Shown one piece after another: positions 28,585 through 37,529 of a stretch of 64,000 bases of DNA. The stretch is from positions 310,001 through 374,000 of the forward strand of contig JANWWC010000003.1 in the NCBI GenBank assembly GCA_025056215.1, read 5' to 3'. Position 1 is the stretch's first letter; every line of letters starts with the position of its first letter. This DNA is from Cytophagales bacterium (GTDB lineage Bacteria > Bacteroidota > Bacteroidia > Cytophagales > Flammeovirgaceae). Under the pieces are notes generated by a model that worked only from the letters and a program-made list of their open reading frames with translations, was not told the origin of the DNA and searched no databases. Made by a program: the position numbers and the translations under genes.

Positions 28585-29388
28585 ATGTCCAAGCCATTTC
28601 CTCTGATTCTCATTACTAATGACGACGGTATTAAAGCTAAAGGAATTGCCAATCTCGTGGAGGCTATGCGCGGATTGGGAAGACTTGTAGTAGTTGCGCC
28701 GAGTGCTCCACAATCTGGTATGGGACACGCAATTACAATTCAAAATCCATTAAAAGTTTTTAAAACAAATATTTTTGGTTCCGATGTAGAAGCGTATGAA
28801 TGCAACGGAACCCCTGCCGATTGCATAAAACTTGCTAAAGTGTATATTCTCAAAAATGAGATTCCTGATTTAGTAGTAAGTGGTATTAATCATGGTTCTA
28901 ATAGCTCCGTAAGTGTATTGTACTCAGGAACGATGTCCGCTGCTATAGAGGCTTCTATCGAAGATATGCCTGCCATAGGATTTTCTCTTTGTGACTACGA
29001 CGCAGACGCTGACTTTAGCCACTCACTTCCTTTCGTAAGGCAGATTGCTCAACAAGCGCTTACAAGACCTTACCCTTCTGGAATTGCGCTTAACGTAAAT
29101 ATTCCTCCTATTACAAAAGGAAAAATTAAAGGAATCAAGGTTTGCAGACAAGCCAAAGGAAAATGGGTAGAAAAATTTGATGAAAGAACAGACCCTTATG
29201 GAAGAAAATATCTATGGCTTACAGCAGATTTTATTCAGCAAGACCATGGAGAAGATACTGATGAGTGGGCTTTAGCACATCAATATATCTCTGTTGTACC
29301 TATTTCTTACGACATGACTGCTTATCATGCGATGGCTACTCTCAACTCAGAATGGAATTGGGACCTTGCTACTCTTGAAATTTCATAA
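28585..29388 (+). CDS. surE: 5'/3'-nucleotidase SurE
   Basis: A 267-residue metal-dependent nucleotidase/exopolyphosphatase. The N-terminal ITNDDGIKAKGI carries the metal-binding aspartates D13 and D14. Other motifs are CNGTPADCIKLA, VVSGINHGSNSS and LYSGTMSAAIEA. The length is usual for SurE. It is transcribed divergently from lpxD across 117 bases and is followed after 14 bases by a small conserved gene and then xth, so surE, the 117-residue gene and xth likely form an operon. Confidence 0.95.
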   Translation: MSKPFPLILITNDDGIKAKGIANLVEAMRGLGRLVVVAPSAPQSGMGHAITIQNPLKVFKTNIFGSDVEAYECNGTPADCIKLAKVYILKNEIPDLVVSGINHGSNSSVSVLYSGTMSAAIEASIEDMPAIGFSLCDYDADADFSHSLPFVRQIAQQALTRPYPSGIALNVNIPPITKGKIKGIKVCRQAKGKWVEKFDERTDPYGRKYLWLTADFIQQDHGEDTDEWALAHQYISVVPISYDMTAYHAMATLNSEWNWDLATLEIS

Positions 29389-29402
29389 AATCAATCAAAG
29401 CT

Positions 29403-29756
29403 ATGGTTGAAGATAATTTTCAAGAAGAATGGCGACGTTTTTTAACCAAATTCTCTGATTTCACTGGCAAAACTCCTACAGACCTTAATCCTATCTTGTT
29501 GCTCATCGGTATACAGGAACTCGGAAAAGGACATCGTTACTTTAGTAAAGAAGAAAAGCAAGACCTCCTTCATATCGCGGTTTGCAAACTTATGAGTTAT
29601 GCAGGCTATTACACTTTTGAAGGTTTTGACAAAGATGGATGGCCTCATTGGAGATTAGTCAAAAAAATTCCTTATTTGAACCTACAAAATCAAGAAGAAG
29701 CTTTGAAAAGGTTTATTTTAGAATATTTTAAAAAAGAAGTCGGCTGGGAATGGTAA
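29403..29756 (+). CDS. Conserved small hypothetical protein
   Basis: A 117-residue soluble protein, acidic and rich in aromatic residues. Landmarks are LNPILLLIGIQELG, YFSKEEKQDLLHIAVCKLMSYAGYY and DKDGWPHWRL. It looks like a well-folded helical protein of a family I associate with Bacteroidota, but I know no function. It overlaps xth by 7 bases and follows surE after 14 bases, so translation is probably coupled within one transcript. Confidence 0.75.
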   Translation: MVEDNFQEEWRRFLTKFSDFTGKTPTDLNPILLLIGIQELGKGHRYFSKEEKQDLLHIAVCKLMSYAGYYTFEGFDKDGWPHWRLVKKIPYLNLQNQEEALKRFILEYFKKEVGWEW

Positions 29757-30523
29757 AAATTGCTTCTTACAACGTAAATGGCATTCGATCAGCTATCCAA
29801 AAAGGATTGGTAGAGTGGCTTGCTGTTACAAATCCTGACATACTTTGTCTACAAGAGATAAAAGCTTCAAAACAACAAATCGACTTTCAGAACTTTGAGA
29901 AATTAGGATATCAGTACATCGCATGGAATGAAGCACAACAAAAAGGATACAGTGGCGTAGCTATTTTTTCGAAATATCCGTTTGAATCTTATTATTGCGG
30001 CATTCGTTCAGCTCGCTACGACAATGAAGGAAGAGCCATTACTGTGGTGTTTCCTACCTTTTATCTGTGCAACATCTATATTCCTTCTGGCACCTCGGGC
30101 AATATAAGACAACAAATCAAGTACGAGTGGCTCAACGACTTTGATATTTTTCTCGACACCTTCCCTTCAGACCGACCCTTGATAATTGGTGGAGATTTTA
30201 ACATTTGTCATACAGAAAAAGATATTCATAATCCCGTTGCCAACAAAAACAGCAGTGGATTTTTACCTGAAGAGCGTGCTTGGCTTTCTAAGTTCTTTGA
30301 AAAAGGATTTGTAGATGCTTTCCGATACAAAAATCCTCATGAAATCAGTTATACTTGGTGGAGCTACAGGTTTAATGCTCGAAAACGGAACCTTGGCTGG
30401 AGAATCGATTATTTTGCGGTTTCTTCTTTTGCGAAAGAAAATATCGTAGATTGTAACCACCAACTTGACGCTTATCATTCCGACCATTGTCCTGTTTTAC
30501 TTACTCTCAGTCTTTCACTGTAG
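29750..30523 (+). CDS. xth: Exodeoxyribonuclease III (AP endonuclease)
   Basis: A 257-residue nuclease of base-excision repair. Catalytic motifs are present: N8 and N10 in SYNVNGIR, E36 in LCLQEIKAS, GGDFNICH, TWWSYRFNARKRNLGWRIDYF, and the C-terminal D245/H246 in HSDHCPV. The length is normal. Its 3' end overlaps the dapA 3' end by 49 bases, the largest overlap in the window, and the overlap includes the codons of the SDHCPV active-site motif. Confidence 0.96.
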   Translation: MVKIASYNVNGIRSAIQKGLVEWLAVTNPDILCLQEIKASKQQIDFQNFEKLGYQYIAWNEAQQKGYSGVAIFSKYPFESYYCGIRSARYDNEGRAITVVFPTFYLCNIYIPSGTSGNIRQQIKYEWLNDFDIFLDTFPSDRPLIIGGDFNICHTEKDIHNPVANKNSSGFLPEERAWLSKFFEKGFVDAFRYKNPHEISYTWWSYRFNARKRNLGWRIDYFAVSSFAKENIVDCNHQLDAYHSDHCPVLLTLSLSL

Positions 30524-31422
30524 CAAACAAGTTTGAGTTCTTCGAGATTAGCAAGCATTTTTTCTAGCAACTTATCACTACCAGCGACTAATGGAAGCCT
30601 CACTTCTTTGCTACAGAGTCCTAAAATCTCTAATAACAACTTAATACCTACTGGATTTCCTTCTGCAAACAAAAGATTAATGATTTCATAAAGTGCGAAC
30701 ATGTCCTTCATGGCTTCTTGAAACTGGTGCCGAAATGCGGCGCGCACAGAACGACTTATTTCTAAAGGAAAAGCATTTGCCGCTACCGAAATCACTCCAA
30801 CAGCCCCGAATGACATCATAGGAATCGTAAACAAATCATCCCCTGAAATCAAAAGGAAGTCTTTAGGCTTATCTTTTGCGATTTTCATTGCCTGCATCAA
30901 ATTGCCAGAAGCTTCTTTTATACCAATAATATTAGGATGCTCTGCAAGCCGCAACGTTGTTTCAGCTTCCATATTGGTACCTGTCCTTCCAGGAACATTA
31001 TACATTACAATGGGCTTAGGAGAAGCATCTGCAATCGCTGTATAATGCGCAATTAGGCCTCTTTGAGAAGGTTTGTTATAATAAGGTGAGACAGTAAGAA
31101 TCGCATCTACTCCTGTCAAATCAATCGTTTGGAGCGCCTCAATAGTTTCTTCTGTAGAGTTTCTACCAACTCCAAACATGATAGGTCGTTTCGTTGAGTT
31201 ATGAGTTACAGCAGTGCGAAGAAGTTCATTGCGTTCTTCTTGAGTGAGCGTAGGAGATTCAGCAGTAGTTCCATTAACTACCCAATAATCTACATATTTG
31301 CCCGTATAGTCAAGCAGTTTTTTAAATTGCTCAAAATCTATGCTTTTCCTTTTGTCGTCTTTAAAGGGTGTTACTAAGGCTACACCTGTGCCGTAAAAAA
31401 GTCTTTGAATATCGGATGCCAT
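30475..31422 (-). CDS. dapA: 4-hydroxy-tetrahydrodipicolinate synthase
   Basis: A 315-residue lysine/DAP pathway enzyme that condenses pyruvate with aspartate semialdehyde. The Schiff-base lysine is K169 in IGIKEASG, Y141 is in MYNVPGRTG, and VNGTTAESPTL is at 49-59. It is somewhat longer than the usual ~292-300 residues. The last 15 residues (YSERLRVSKTGQWSE) lie entirely within sequence antisense to the xth end, suggesting a tail gained by loss of an earlier stop codon (inference). It supports meso-DAP peptidoglycan, consistent with mpl. Confidence 0.95.
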   Translation of the reverse strand: MASDIQRLFYGTGVALVTPFKDDKRKSIDFEQFKKLLDYTGKYVDYWVVNGTTAESPTLTQEERNELLRTAVTHNSTKRPIMFGVGRNSTEETIEALQTIDLTGVDAILTVSPYYNKPSQRGLIAHYTAIADASPKPIVMYNVPGRTGTNMEAETTLRLAEHPNIIGIKEASGNLMQAMKIAKDKPKDFLLISGDDLFTIPMMSFGAVGVISVAANAFPLEISRSVRAAFRHQFQEAMKDMFALYEIINLLFAEGNPVGIKLLLEILGLCSKEVRLPLVAGSDKLLEKMLANLEELKLVCYSERLRVSKTGQWSE

Positions 31423-31469
31423 TACATCGGTAGCTTTATATGAAACATTGCCTTTCAGCTCTTTTCCAG

Positions 31470-31477
31470 CAAAATTA
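31470..31477 (-). promoter_or_regulatory. Candidate -7 promoter box of dapA
   Basis: Minus-strand TAATTTTG, matching TAnnTTTG, lies 48 bases upstream of the dapA start. The upstream element is not clear. Confidence 0.3.
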
Positions 31478-31545
31478 CAACAAGTAACTCAAATTGTAAA
31501 ATTTCACGTTGCCAACAACTTTTTAACTGACGCATACGAACGCAG

Positions 31546-32862
31546 TTAATCAAATTTTCTATCTTGAGAAGCAAAAGCCCACGGTGCTCCTTTGTTTTCG
31601 ATGTTGTGAAACATTACATTCCAAGATTGAGGCGCAGAAGATTCTTCCAATACCATATAACGACGCATTTCTAAGATAATTTCTAAAGGATTGATATCAA
31701 TAGGACATGCCTCTACACATGCATTGCAAGTAGTACAAGCTAATAATTCTTCTTTAGTAACATAATCTCCGTACAACGATTTTCCATCGGAGGCTTGCAA
31801 AGAATTCTGAGCTAAAAAATTCCCGAGTTCGTCAGCTCTATCTCGAACATCCATGACAATTTTTCGAGGTGATAGCTTTTTGCCAGTCAGGTTGGCAGGA
31901 CAGACAGAAGTACACCTCCCACACTCCGTACATGCATACGCCGAAAGAATTTGTCTCCAACTTAAATCTGTTACATCTTTTACACCAAAACGAGAAGGCG
32001 CTCCTACAAAGCTTTCATTTGACAAACCTAGCATAGTTTTCACTTCTGCTTCTACTTCTGGCATGTTAACCATTTTTCCTTTGGGAGTCTGATTGGCATA
32101 ATAGGTATGAAAAAATGCTAATAGAATATGAAGGTGCTTAGAATAAGTAATGTAAACAGCAAATCCTAAAATTCCTAAAATATGCATCCACCAAGCTATC
32201 CTTTCTACTACTAATAAAGTAGTTGTATCATAATTTTTCCAAAGAGGCATCAGAAATTGGCTTACCCAAAAACTCCCTACCTTAGGAAAGTGAGAAGCAA
32301 TATATTCGCTTTCTTCTGCTCGCTCTTGCAATAGGCTATCGGTAGCGTTCATAGTGTAGAGAGCAAGCATAAGAAAAATTTCCCACACCAAAATAATGGC
32401 TGCATCTACTATCGGGAAGCCACTCAGTTCAGGACTTCTAAAACGAGGAATTTTCAAAACATAGCGCCGTACTAAAAAGACAACGCATGCAACTAATACT
32501 CCAAAAGCTAACAGTTCAAAAAAGTTTATGAGAAATGTATATAAATTTCCTAAGTGAGGTGCAAAAATTCTATGTTTTCCTGTAAAGCCGTCTAAAAATA
32601 TTTCCAAAATTTCAATATTAATAATAAAAAAACTTGCATAAATGATACCGTGTAAAACTCCTACTATCGGTCTATCGAACATTTTTTGTTGGCCAAAAGC
32701 TTTTTTAAGCATGTTGAGCCACCTTTTTTTAGGATTAGAATCGTTTAAAGATTCATCTTTTCCTAAAAAGATATTTCTTTTTAAAACGCTAGCTCGATGA
32801 CCTATCCATACAGCCATTGCTATCACCACTCCCACAAAAAAAATTTGTTGAATCCAAGCCAT
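31546..32862 (-). CDS. Membrane-bound 4Fe-4S dicluster electron-transfer protein
   Basis: A 438-residue protein with about five membrane helices in its first ~240 residues and a cytoplasmic C-terminal ferredoxin-like part. Two 4Fe-4S motifs are visible: CTECGRCTSVCPA from C311 and CTTCNACVEACPID from C376. It resembles the membrane Fe-S subunits related to heterodisulfide reductase and FadF-type electron carriers. In related bacteria a separate CCG-domain (HdrB-like) Fe-S gene often follows; here dapA follows 123 bases downstream instead. The donor and acceptor are unknown; transfer between a quinone pool and a soluble partner is plausible. Confidence 0.85.
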   Translation of the reverse strand: MAWIQQIFFVGVVIAMAVWIGHRASVLKRNIFLGKDESLNDSNPKKRWLNMLKKAFGQQKMFDRPIVGVLHGIIYASFFIINIEILEIFLDGFTGKHRIFAPHLGNLYTFLINFFELLAFGVLVACVVFLVRRYVLKIPRFRSPELSGFPIVDAAIILVWEIFLMLALYTMNATDSLLQERAEESEYIASHFPKVGSFWVSQFLMPLWKNYDTTTLLVVERIAWWMHILGILGFAVYITYSKHLHILLAFFHTYYANQTPKGKMVNMPEVEAEVKTMLGLSNESFVGAPSRFGVKDVTDLSWRQILSAYACTECGRCTSVCPANLTGKKLSPRKIVMDVRDRADELGNFLAQNSLQASDGKSLYGDYVTKEELLACTTCNACVEACPIDINPLEIILEMRRYMVLEESSAPQSWNVMFHNIENKGAPWAFASQDRKFD

Positions 32863-32987
32863 ATAAACAATTTTTTATTTTTTAAAACGATAAAAACAAC
32901 TTAAACGTTGAATAAGTGAGTTAGAAAACATTTTCGTTAAAATTTTATGATTATATCTAGCAAGAAATTACTTTTTAGTAAGTAAAT

Positions 32988-33995
32988 ATGAATTACACAA
33001 TAAAAGTTGCTATCATACTCCTCCTTTTAGGAAGTTGTTCTGAAAATAATCATTCTGTTCAAAAAAAAAGATTTGTAGTGGGTGTTTCTATTGATACTAA
33101 GGGAAGCGAACGATGGCAAAAAGACAAAATGTTTTTAATAGAAAAACTTCATGAAAGGGGAGCTGAAATCGTTGTCGATGAACCTCAAGGCGATGATCAC
33201 TTACAACTCGAACAAGTAAATGAAATGATTGCAAAAGGAATTCATATCCTTATTATTGTGCCTGTGAATTCACGTACGGCTACCGTTATCGTAGAAAATG
33301 CTCATCGACATAATGTAAAAGTAATTGCCTATGATAGACTTATTCAATATGCTCATGTAGATATACACGTATCGTTCGACAACGAAAAGGTGGGAGAACT
33401 GCAGGCTCTTTATCTTCTGCGCGAAGTTCCTAAAGGACGATATGCTATTATAGGCGGTGCTATCCATGACAACAATAGCTACCATCTAAAAAAAGGCCAA
33501 ATGAAAATTCTTAAGCCATTAGCAGATAAAGGAGAGATAGATATAGTATTTGACGACTGGGCACAGAGTTGGACATCAGAAGAAGGAAAACGTTTATGCG
33601 AACTATCACTTTCATTATCGCCTTCTATCGATGCTATAGTTGCTCCTAACGATGATATAGCAGAAGGAGTTTTAAGCGCATTAGCCACTCACGATTTAAT
33701 CGGAAAAGTAGCTGTTTCTGGGCAAGATGCTACGCTTAAAGCATGTAAACGCGTTTTGAATGGTACACAAACTATGACTGTCTACAAACCTATCAAAAAT
33801 TTAGCAGAGGTTGCTGCTGAGGTTGCCTATAAATTGCACTTTCAAGAACCTATTTACGAAATCAACGCCCAAATTCATAATGGACTTATTGAGGTTCCAA
33901 GTATTTTACTAGAACCAATTGGCGTAGATGAATCTAATATTTATCAAACTGTGGTATATGATGGATTTATTACTCCTTCTGAATTAGAAAACTAA
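32988..33995 (+). CDS. Sugar-binding lipoprotein (XylF/periplasmic-binding-protein-like)
   Basis: A 335-residue protein with a lipobox LLLGSC (C17) and a type I periplasmic-binding fold. Family signatures of xylose-binding proteins are visible: FVVGVSIDT, YDRLIQYAHVDIHVSFDNEKVG, IGGAIHDNN, VAPNDDIAEGVL, VSGQDATLKACKRVLNGTQTMTVYKPI. No ABC permease or ATPase gene is nearby, so a sensory role or scavenging with a distant transporter is likely (inference). Its stop codon shares one base with the start of the following glycosyltransferase, implying translational coupling. Confidence 0.85.
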   Translation: MNYTIKVAIILLLLGSCSENNHSVQKKRFVVGVSIDTKGSERWQKDKMFLIEKLHERGAEIVVDEPQGDDHLQLEQVNEMIAKGIHILIIVPVNSRTATVIVENAHRHNVKVIAYDRLIQYAHVDIHVSFDNEKVGELQALYLLREVPKGRYAIIGGAIHDNNSYHLKKGQMKILKPLADKGEIDIVFDDWAQSWTSEEGKRLCELSLSLSPSIDAIVAPNDDIAEGVLSALATHDLIGKVAVSGQDATLKACKRVLNGTQTMTVYKPIKNLAEVAAEVAYKLHFQEPIYEINAQIHNGLIEVPSILLEPIGVDESNIYQTVVYDGFITPSELEN

Positions 33996-34642
33996 TGGTT
34001 TCAGTAGTAATTCCAGTATATGGCGCTCCAGAAATCTTACCAGAACTGGTAGAACGGCTCAGTACTTACGTACCGTTGCCACATGAAATTATTCTGGTAG
34101 ATGATGCTTGTCCTCAAAATTCATGGAAAACTATAGAAGCACTCTCTCAAAAAAATAATAATATTGTTGGAGTAAAACATTCACAAAATCAAGGGCAACA
34201 TCACGCTATATGGACAGGGCTCAACCTTGCAAAAGGTACTAAAATCGTTATTACTGATTGCGACTTGCAAGATAATCCTGCTGATATTCCGAAACTCTTA
34301 GAACACGCCCAATTTCACCAAGCAGTGATTGCAGTAAGAACATCCAGAAAAGATCCCTTCTTTAAAAAACTATTCTCTTATTGGTTTTGGAAGATCCTTT
34401 CTTGGAGCACAGGACTTTCTTTTCACCCTTTAGCGGGCAATTTCGGAGTGTATGATAAACAACTTGTTAAACAAATATGTCAAAAATCTTGGAAGTTTTA
34501 CTTTTTTCCAGCTATGGTTCGAACGTGTGCCTGTGATATTGTGTATATTCCAGTAAATCATCAACAAAGGCATAGTGGAAAATCTTCTTATAAATGGAAA
34601 AAACTCTTTCGACTGGGTTGGAACGTGCTGCGATTTTACTGA
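33995..34642 (+). CDS. Family 2 glycosyltransferase, DPM/ArnC-like, without membrane tail
   Basis: A 215-residue GT-A enzyme. The N-terminal VSVVIPVYG and the LVDDAC motif, then ITDCDLQDNP (the DxD-type nucleotide-sugar/metal site) and QQRHSGKSSYKWKKLF, match polyprenyl-phosphate sugar transferases. It lacks the two C-terminal membrane helices of ArnC-type proteins and ends just after the GKSSY motif, like soluble DPM1 enzymes. Either it is a genuine short form or the membrane part was lost. It is coupled to the upstream sugar-binding lipoprotein, with sucA 93 bases downstream. Confidence 0.85.
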   Translation: MVSVVIPVYGAPEILPELVERLSTYVPLPHEIILVDDACPQNSWKTIEALSQKNNNIVGVKHSQNQGQHHAIWTGLNLAKGTKIVITDCDLQDNPADIPKLLEHAQFHQAVIAVRTSRKDPFFKKLFSYWFWKILSWSTGLSFHPLAGNFGVYDKQLVKQICQKSWKFYFFPAMVRTCACDIVYIPVNHQQRHSGKSSYKWKKLFRLGWNVLRFY

Positions 34643-34735
34643 AAAAAATATGCTCAATCGTTTTAGAATCAGGAATCTATCTTGCAAATTTGTATGGCTT
34701 TAGTGAGAAGAAGTTTATCAAATTGTTAAGTATAA

Positions 34736-37477
34736 ATGAACAAGTTTTCTTATATTTCGAATGCAGAAGGTTCTTATATTGATGAACTGTACGCGTCTTA
34801 TAAATCCAATCCTGAGTCGGTAGATAAGTCGTGGCAACTTTTCTTTGAAGGATTTGAATTTAAAAACTACGGACAAGACGGCGCGCAGCTTGCTCCTAAT
34901 GCCATCGACAAAGAAATGCTCCGCAAGGAAATCGCAGTTCGTGAACTTATAAACGGCTATCGTTCTCGTGGGCATTTGCTTTCTAAGACTAATCCCATTC
35001 GTCCACGATTGGATCGAAAAGCACGATTAGACTTGCAAGACTTCGGACTTAGCGAAGCAGATCTTGACACAGTTTTCGAGGCAGGTGAAGAAATCGGAAT
35101 TGGACCTGCTCCTCTCCGCAAAATTGTAGAAGCTCTTCAGAAGATTTACGTAGGCACGATTGGTTTTGATTATGCGGGCATTCGGGATCCAGAGATGCTT
35201 TCTTGGTTTCGCACTAAAGTAGAAAAAGAACAACTTCAAGTAAGATTCTCTACAGAAGAAAAAAAGCGAATTCTCGCCAAACTCAACGAGGCAGTCGTAT
35301 TCGAAAATTTCTTACACACGCGCTATGTAGGACAAAAACGATTCTCTCTCGAGGGAGGAGAATCTACTATTCCAGCTTTAGATGCTATCATTCAATATGG
35401 CTCAGAGCTCGGGCTTGAAGAAATTGTGATTGGAATGGCGCACCGAGGTCGCTTAAATGTGCTCGCTAACATCATGGGCAAAACTTATGAGCAAATTTTT
35501 AATGAATTTGATGGACAAACCATCCCAGACCCTACCTCAGGTGATGGTGATGTAAAATATCACATGGGATACTCTTCACAAGTAGTCACCAAAGCAGGCA
35601 AAACGATTACTCTCAATTTAATTCCTAATCCTTCTCATTTAGAGGCTGTCAATCCTGTAGTTTTAGGAAATGTTCGGGCTAAAATCGATACGATTTACAA
35701 AGATTCATCTAAAATCGTACCCCTACTCATTCACGGAGATGCGGCTGTAGCAGGACAAGGAATTGTATATGAAACTACCCAAATGGCAAACCTGCGAGGC
35801 TATACCGTGGGTGGGACTATTCACTTTGTAATCAACAACCAAGTGGGTTTCACAACTGACTTTACGGATGCACGCTCTTCAATTTATTGTACGGACCTAA
35901 GCCAAATTCTTGAAGCGCCTGGTTTACACGTAAACGGCGACGACCCTGAAGCAGTCGTATACGCTATTAAACTAGCAGTAGAATTCCGTCAGCGCTACAA
36001 GAGCGATATATTTATTGATATGGTTTGTTATCGTCGCCACGGACATAACGAGTCTGACGAACCTAAGTTTACACAACCTAAGCTCTACAACTTAATTGCT
36101 AAACACCCTAACCCTAGAGAAATTTATTTAAAAAAATTAATAGAATCCGGCGATATTTCTCGAGAAGAAGGTGAAAAACTCGAAAAAGAATTCTTCCAAC
36201 TTTTAGAGGATCGGTTGAACATGGTAAGACAGAAGCCTTTACCTTACAAGCCTCAAAAACTTGAAAAACAATGGGAACAACTTCGCAAATCAAGACCTGA
36301 AGATTTCGAACATTCTCCTAAAACAGGTGTTACGCTTGAAAAAATCGAAAGAGTAGCCAAAGCTATCACTACTATTCCAGAAAACTTTAAACCTATCAAA
36401 CAAATTGAAAAACTTCTCAAGGACCGTAAGCAAATGATGGAAGAGCGCAAAATTAATTGGGCAACCGCCGAACACTTTGCTTATGGAACGCTCGTCTTAG
36501 AAGGAAAAACTGTCCGCGTTAGTGGACAAGATGTAGAAAGAGGCACTTTTTCACACCGACACGCTGTGCTGAACGATGCTGAAACAAATGAAAAATACTA
36601 CAGCTTACATCATTTGGATAGCAAAAAAAATGGAGCCTTTTATATTTACAATTCGCCTCTTTCCGAATACGGTGTATTAGGATTTGAGTACGGCTATTCT
36701 TTGGCTAATCCAAACGCTCTCGCTGTTTGGGAAGCTCAATTTGGAGATTTTGCTAACGGTGCTCAAATTATTATCGACCAATTTATTAGCAGTGCAGAAT
36801 CTAAATGGAACAGACAAAGCGGATTGGTTATGTTGCTGCCTCATGGCTACGAAGGACAAGGACCTGAACACTCTAACGCTCGCCCCGAGAGATTCCTGCA
36901 ACTTTGTGCAGAATACAACATGATAGTTTGCAACCTTACTACACCGGCTAATTTTTTCCATATGTTGCGACGACAATTAGCATGGGAATTTCGCAAACCA
37001 TGTGTACTTATGTCTCCCAAATCAATGCTTCGGCATCCAGAATGCATTTCTCCGCTCGCCGACTTCCTAGGAGATACTCACTTTATAGAAGTATATGGAG
37101 ATAACAGTATTACTTCTGTCCGCTCCGTTGAAAAAGTATTGATGTGCACTGGAAAAGTATATTACGATTTATTAGAATATCGTCGAAAAGAAAAAATCAC
37201 TGATGTTCCCATTATTCGCATCGAGCAATTACATCCATTTCCTGAAAAACGCGTCAATGAAGAACTTGCTAAGTATCCTAATCTCAGAAAAGTCGTATGG
37301 GTGCAAGAAGAACCTGTTAACATGGGTTACTGGCAGTTTTTGATGCGTTCTTTCACTTATAAGCGCAACGATGTGGAACTTGTAGCCCGCAAACCAAGTG
37401 CTTCTCCTGCTACTGGCTACCCCAAAGTACATGCGCAAGAACAACAAAGAATTGTAGAAGCTGCTTTCAGACGTTAA
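34736..37477 (+). CDS. sucA: 2-oxoglutarate dehydrogenase E1 component
   Basis: A 913-residue thiamine-diphosphate enzyme of the TCA cycle. The N-terminal tail (FSYISNAEGSYIDELYASYKSNP) is the E2-interacting region, and MAHRGRLNVLANIMGK, HGDAAVAGQG and the E1 C-terminal RIEQLHPFPEKRVNEEL are typical. The length fits the family. sucB (E2) usually follows directly. Here a hairpin and an unrelated helix-hairpin-helix gene follow, so the E2 gene must lie elsewhere. Sampled lines of this + strand gene are richer in C than G (about 40 to 22 over 36241-36420), unusual for a coding strand. Confidence 0.97.
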   Translation: MNKFSYISNAEGSYIDELYASYKSNPESVDKSWQLFFEGFEFKNYGQDGAQLAPNAIDKEMLRKEIAVRELINGYRSRGHLLSKTNPIRPRLDRKARLDLQDFGLSEADLDTVFEAGEEIGIGPAPLRKIVEALQKIYVGTIGFDYAGIRDPEMLSWFRTKVEKEQLQVRFSTEEKKRILAKLNEAVVFENFLHTRYVGQKRFSLEGGESTIPALDAIIQYGSELGLEEIVIGMAHRGRLNVLANIMGKTYEQIFNEFDGQTIPDPTSGDGDVKYHMGYSSQVVTKAGKTITLNLIPNPSHLEAVNPVVLGNVRAKIDTIYKDSSKIVPLLIHGDAAVAGQGIVYETTQMANLRGYTVGGTIHFVINNQVGFTTDFTDARSSIYCTDLSQILEAPGLHVNGDDPEAVVYAIKLAVEFRQRYKSDIFIDMVCYRRHGHNESDEPKFTQPKLYNLIAKHPNPREIYLKKLIESGDISREEGEKLEKEFFQLLEDRLNMVRQKPLPYKPQKLEKQWEQLRKSRPEDFEHSPKTGVTLEKIERVAKAITTIPENFKPIKQIEKLLKDRKQMMEERKINWATAEHFAYGTLVLEGKTVRVSGQDVERGTFSHRHAVLNDAETNEKYYSLHHLDSKKNGAFYIYNSPLSEYGVLGFEYGYSLANPNALAVWEAQFGDFANGAQIIIDQFISSAESKWNRQSGLVMLLPHGYEGQGPEHSNARPERFLQLCAEYNMIVCNLTTPANFFHMLRRQLAWEFRKPCVLMSPKSMLRHPECISPLADFLGDTHFIEVYGDNSITSVRSVEKVLMCTGKVYYDLLEYRRKEKITDVPIIRIEQLHPFPEKRVNEELAKYPNLRKVVWVQEEPVNMGYWQFLMRSFTYKRNDVELVARKPSASPATGYPKVHAQEQQRIVEAAFRR

Positions 37478-37488
37478 AAAGCTTATAA

Positions 37489-37513
37489 GCCTACAAGTAA
37501 AGAGCTTGTAGGC
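37489..37513 (+). terminator. Hairpin after sucA
   Basis: A perfect 9-bp stem, GCCTACAAG (37489-37497) and CTTGTAGGC (37505-37513), encloses a 7-base loop. No strong T tract follows (GCTTCTCTTA), so it may be a weak terminator or mRNA 3'-end structure. It lies 11 bases after the sucA stop and 17 bases before the next ATG. Confidence 0.5.
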
Positions 37514-37529
37514 GCTTCTCTTAGTGAAA

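Noticed and set aside
28468-28743. 92-codon upstream extension of lpxD
   Set aside because: The extra N-terminal sequence is not LpxD-like and would overlap surE; the normal LpxD N-terminus starts at MEFTLEQIARLVDG.
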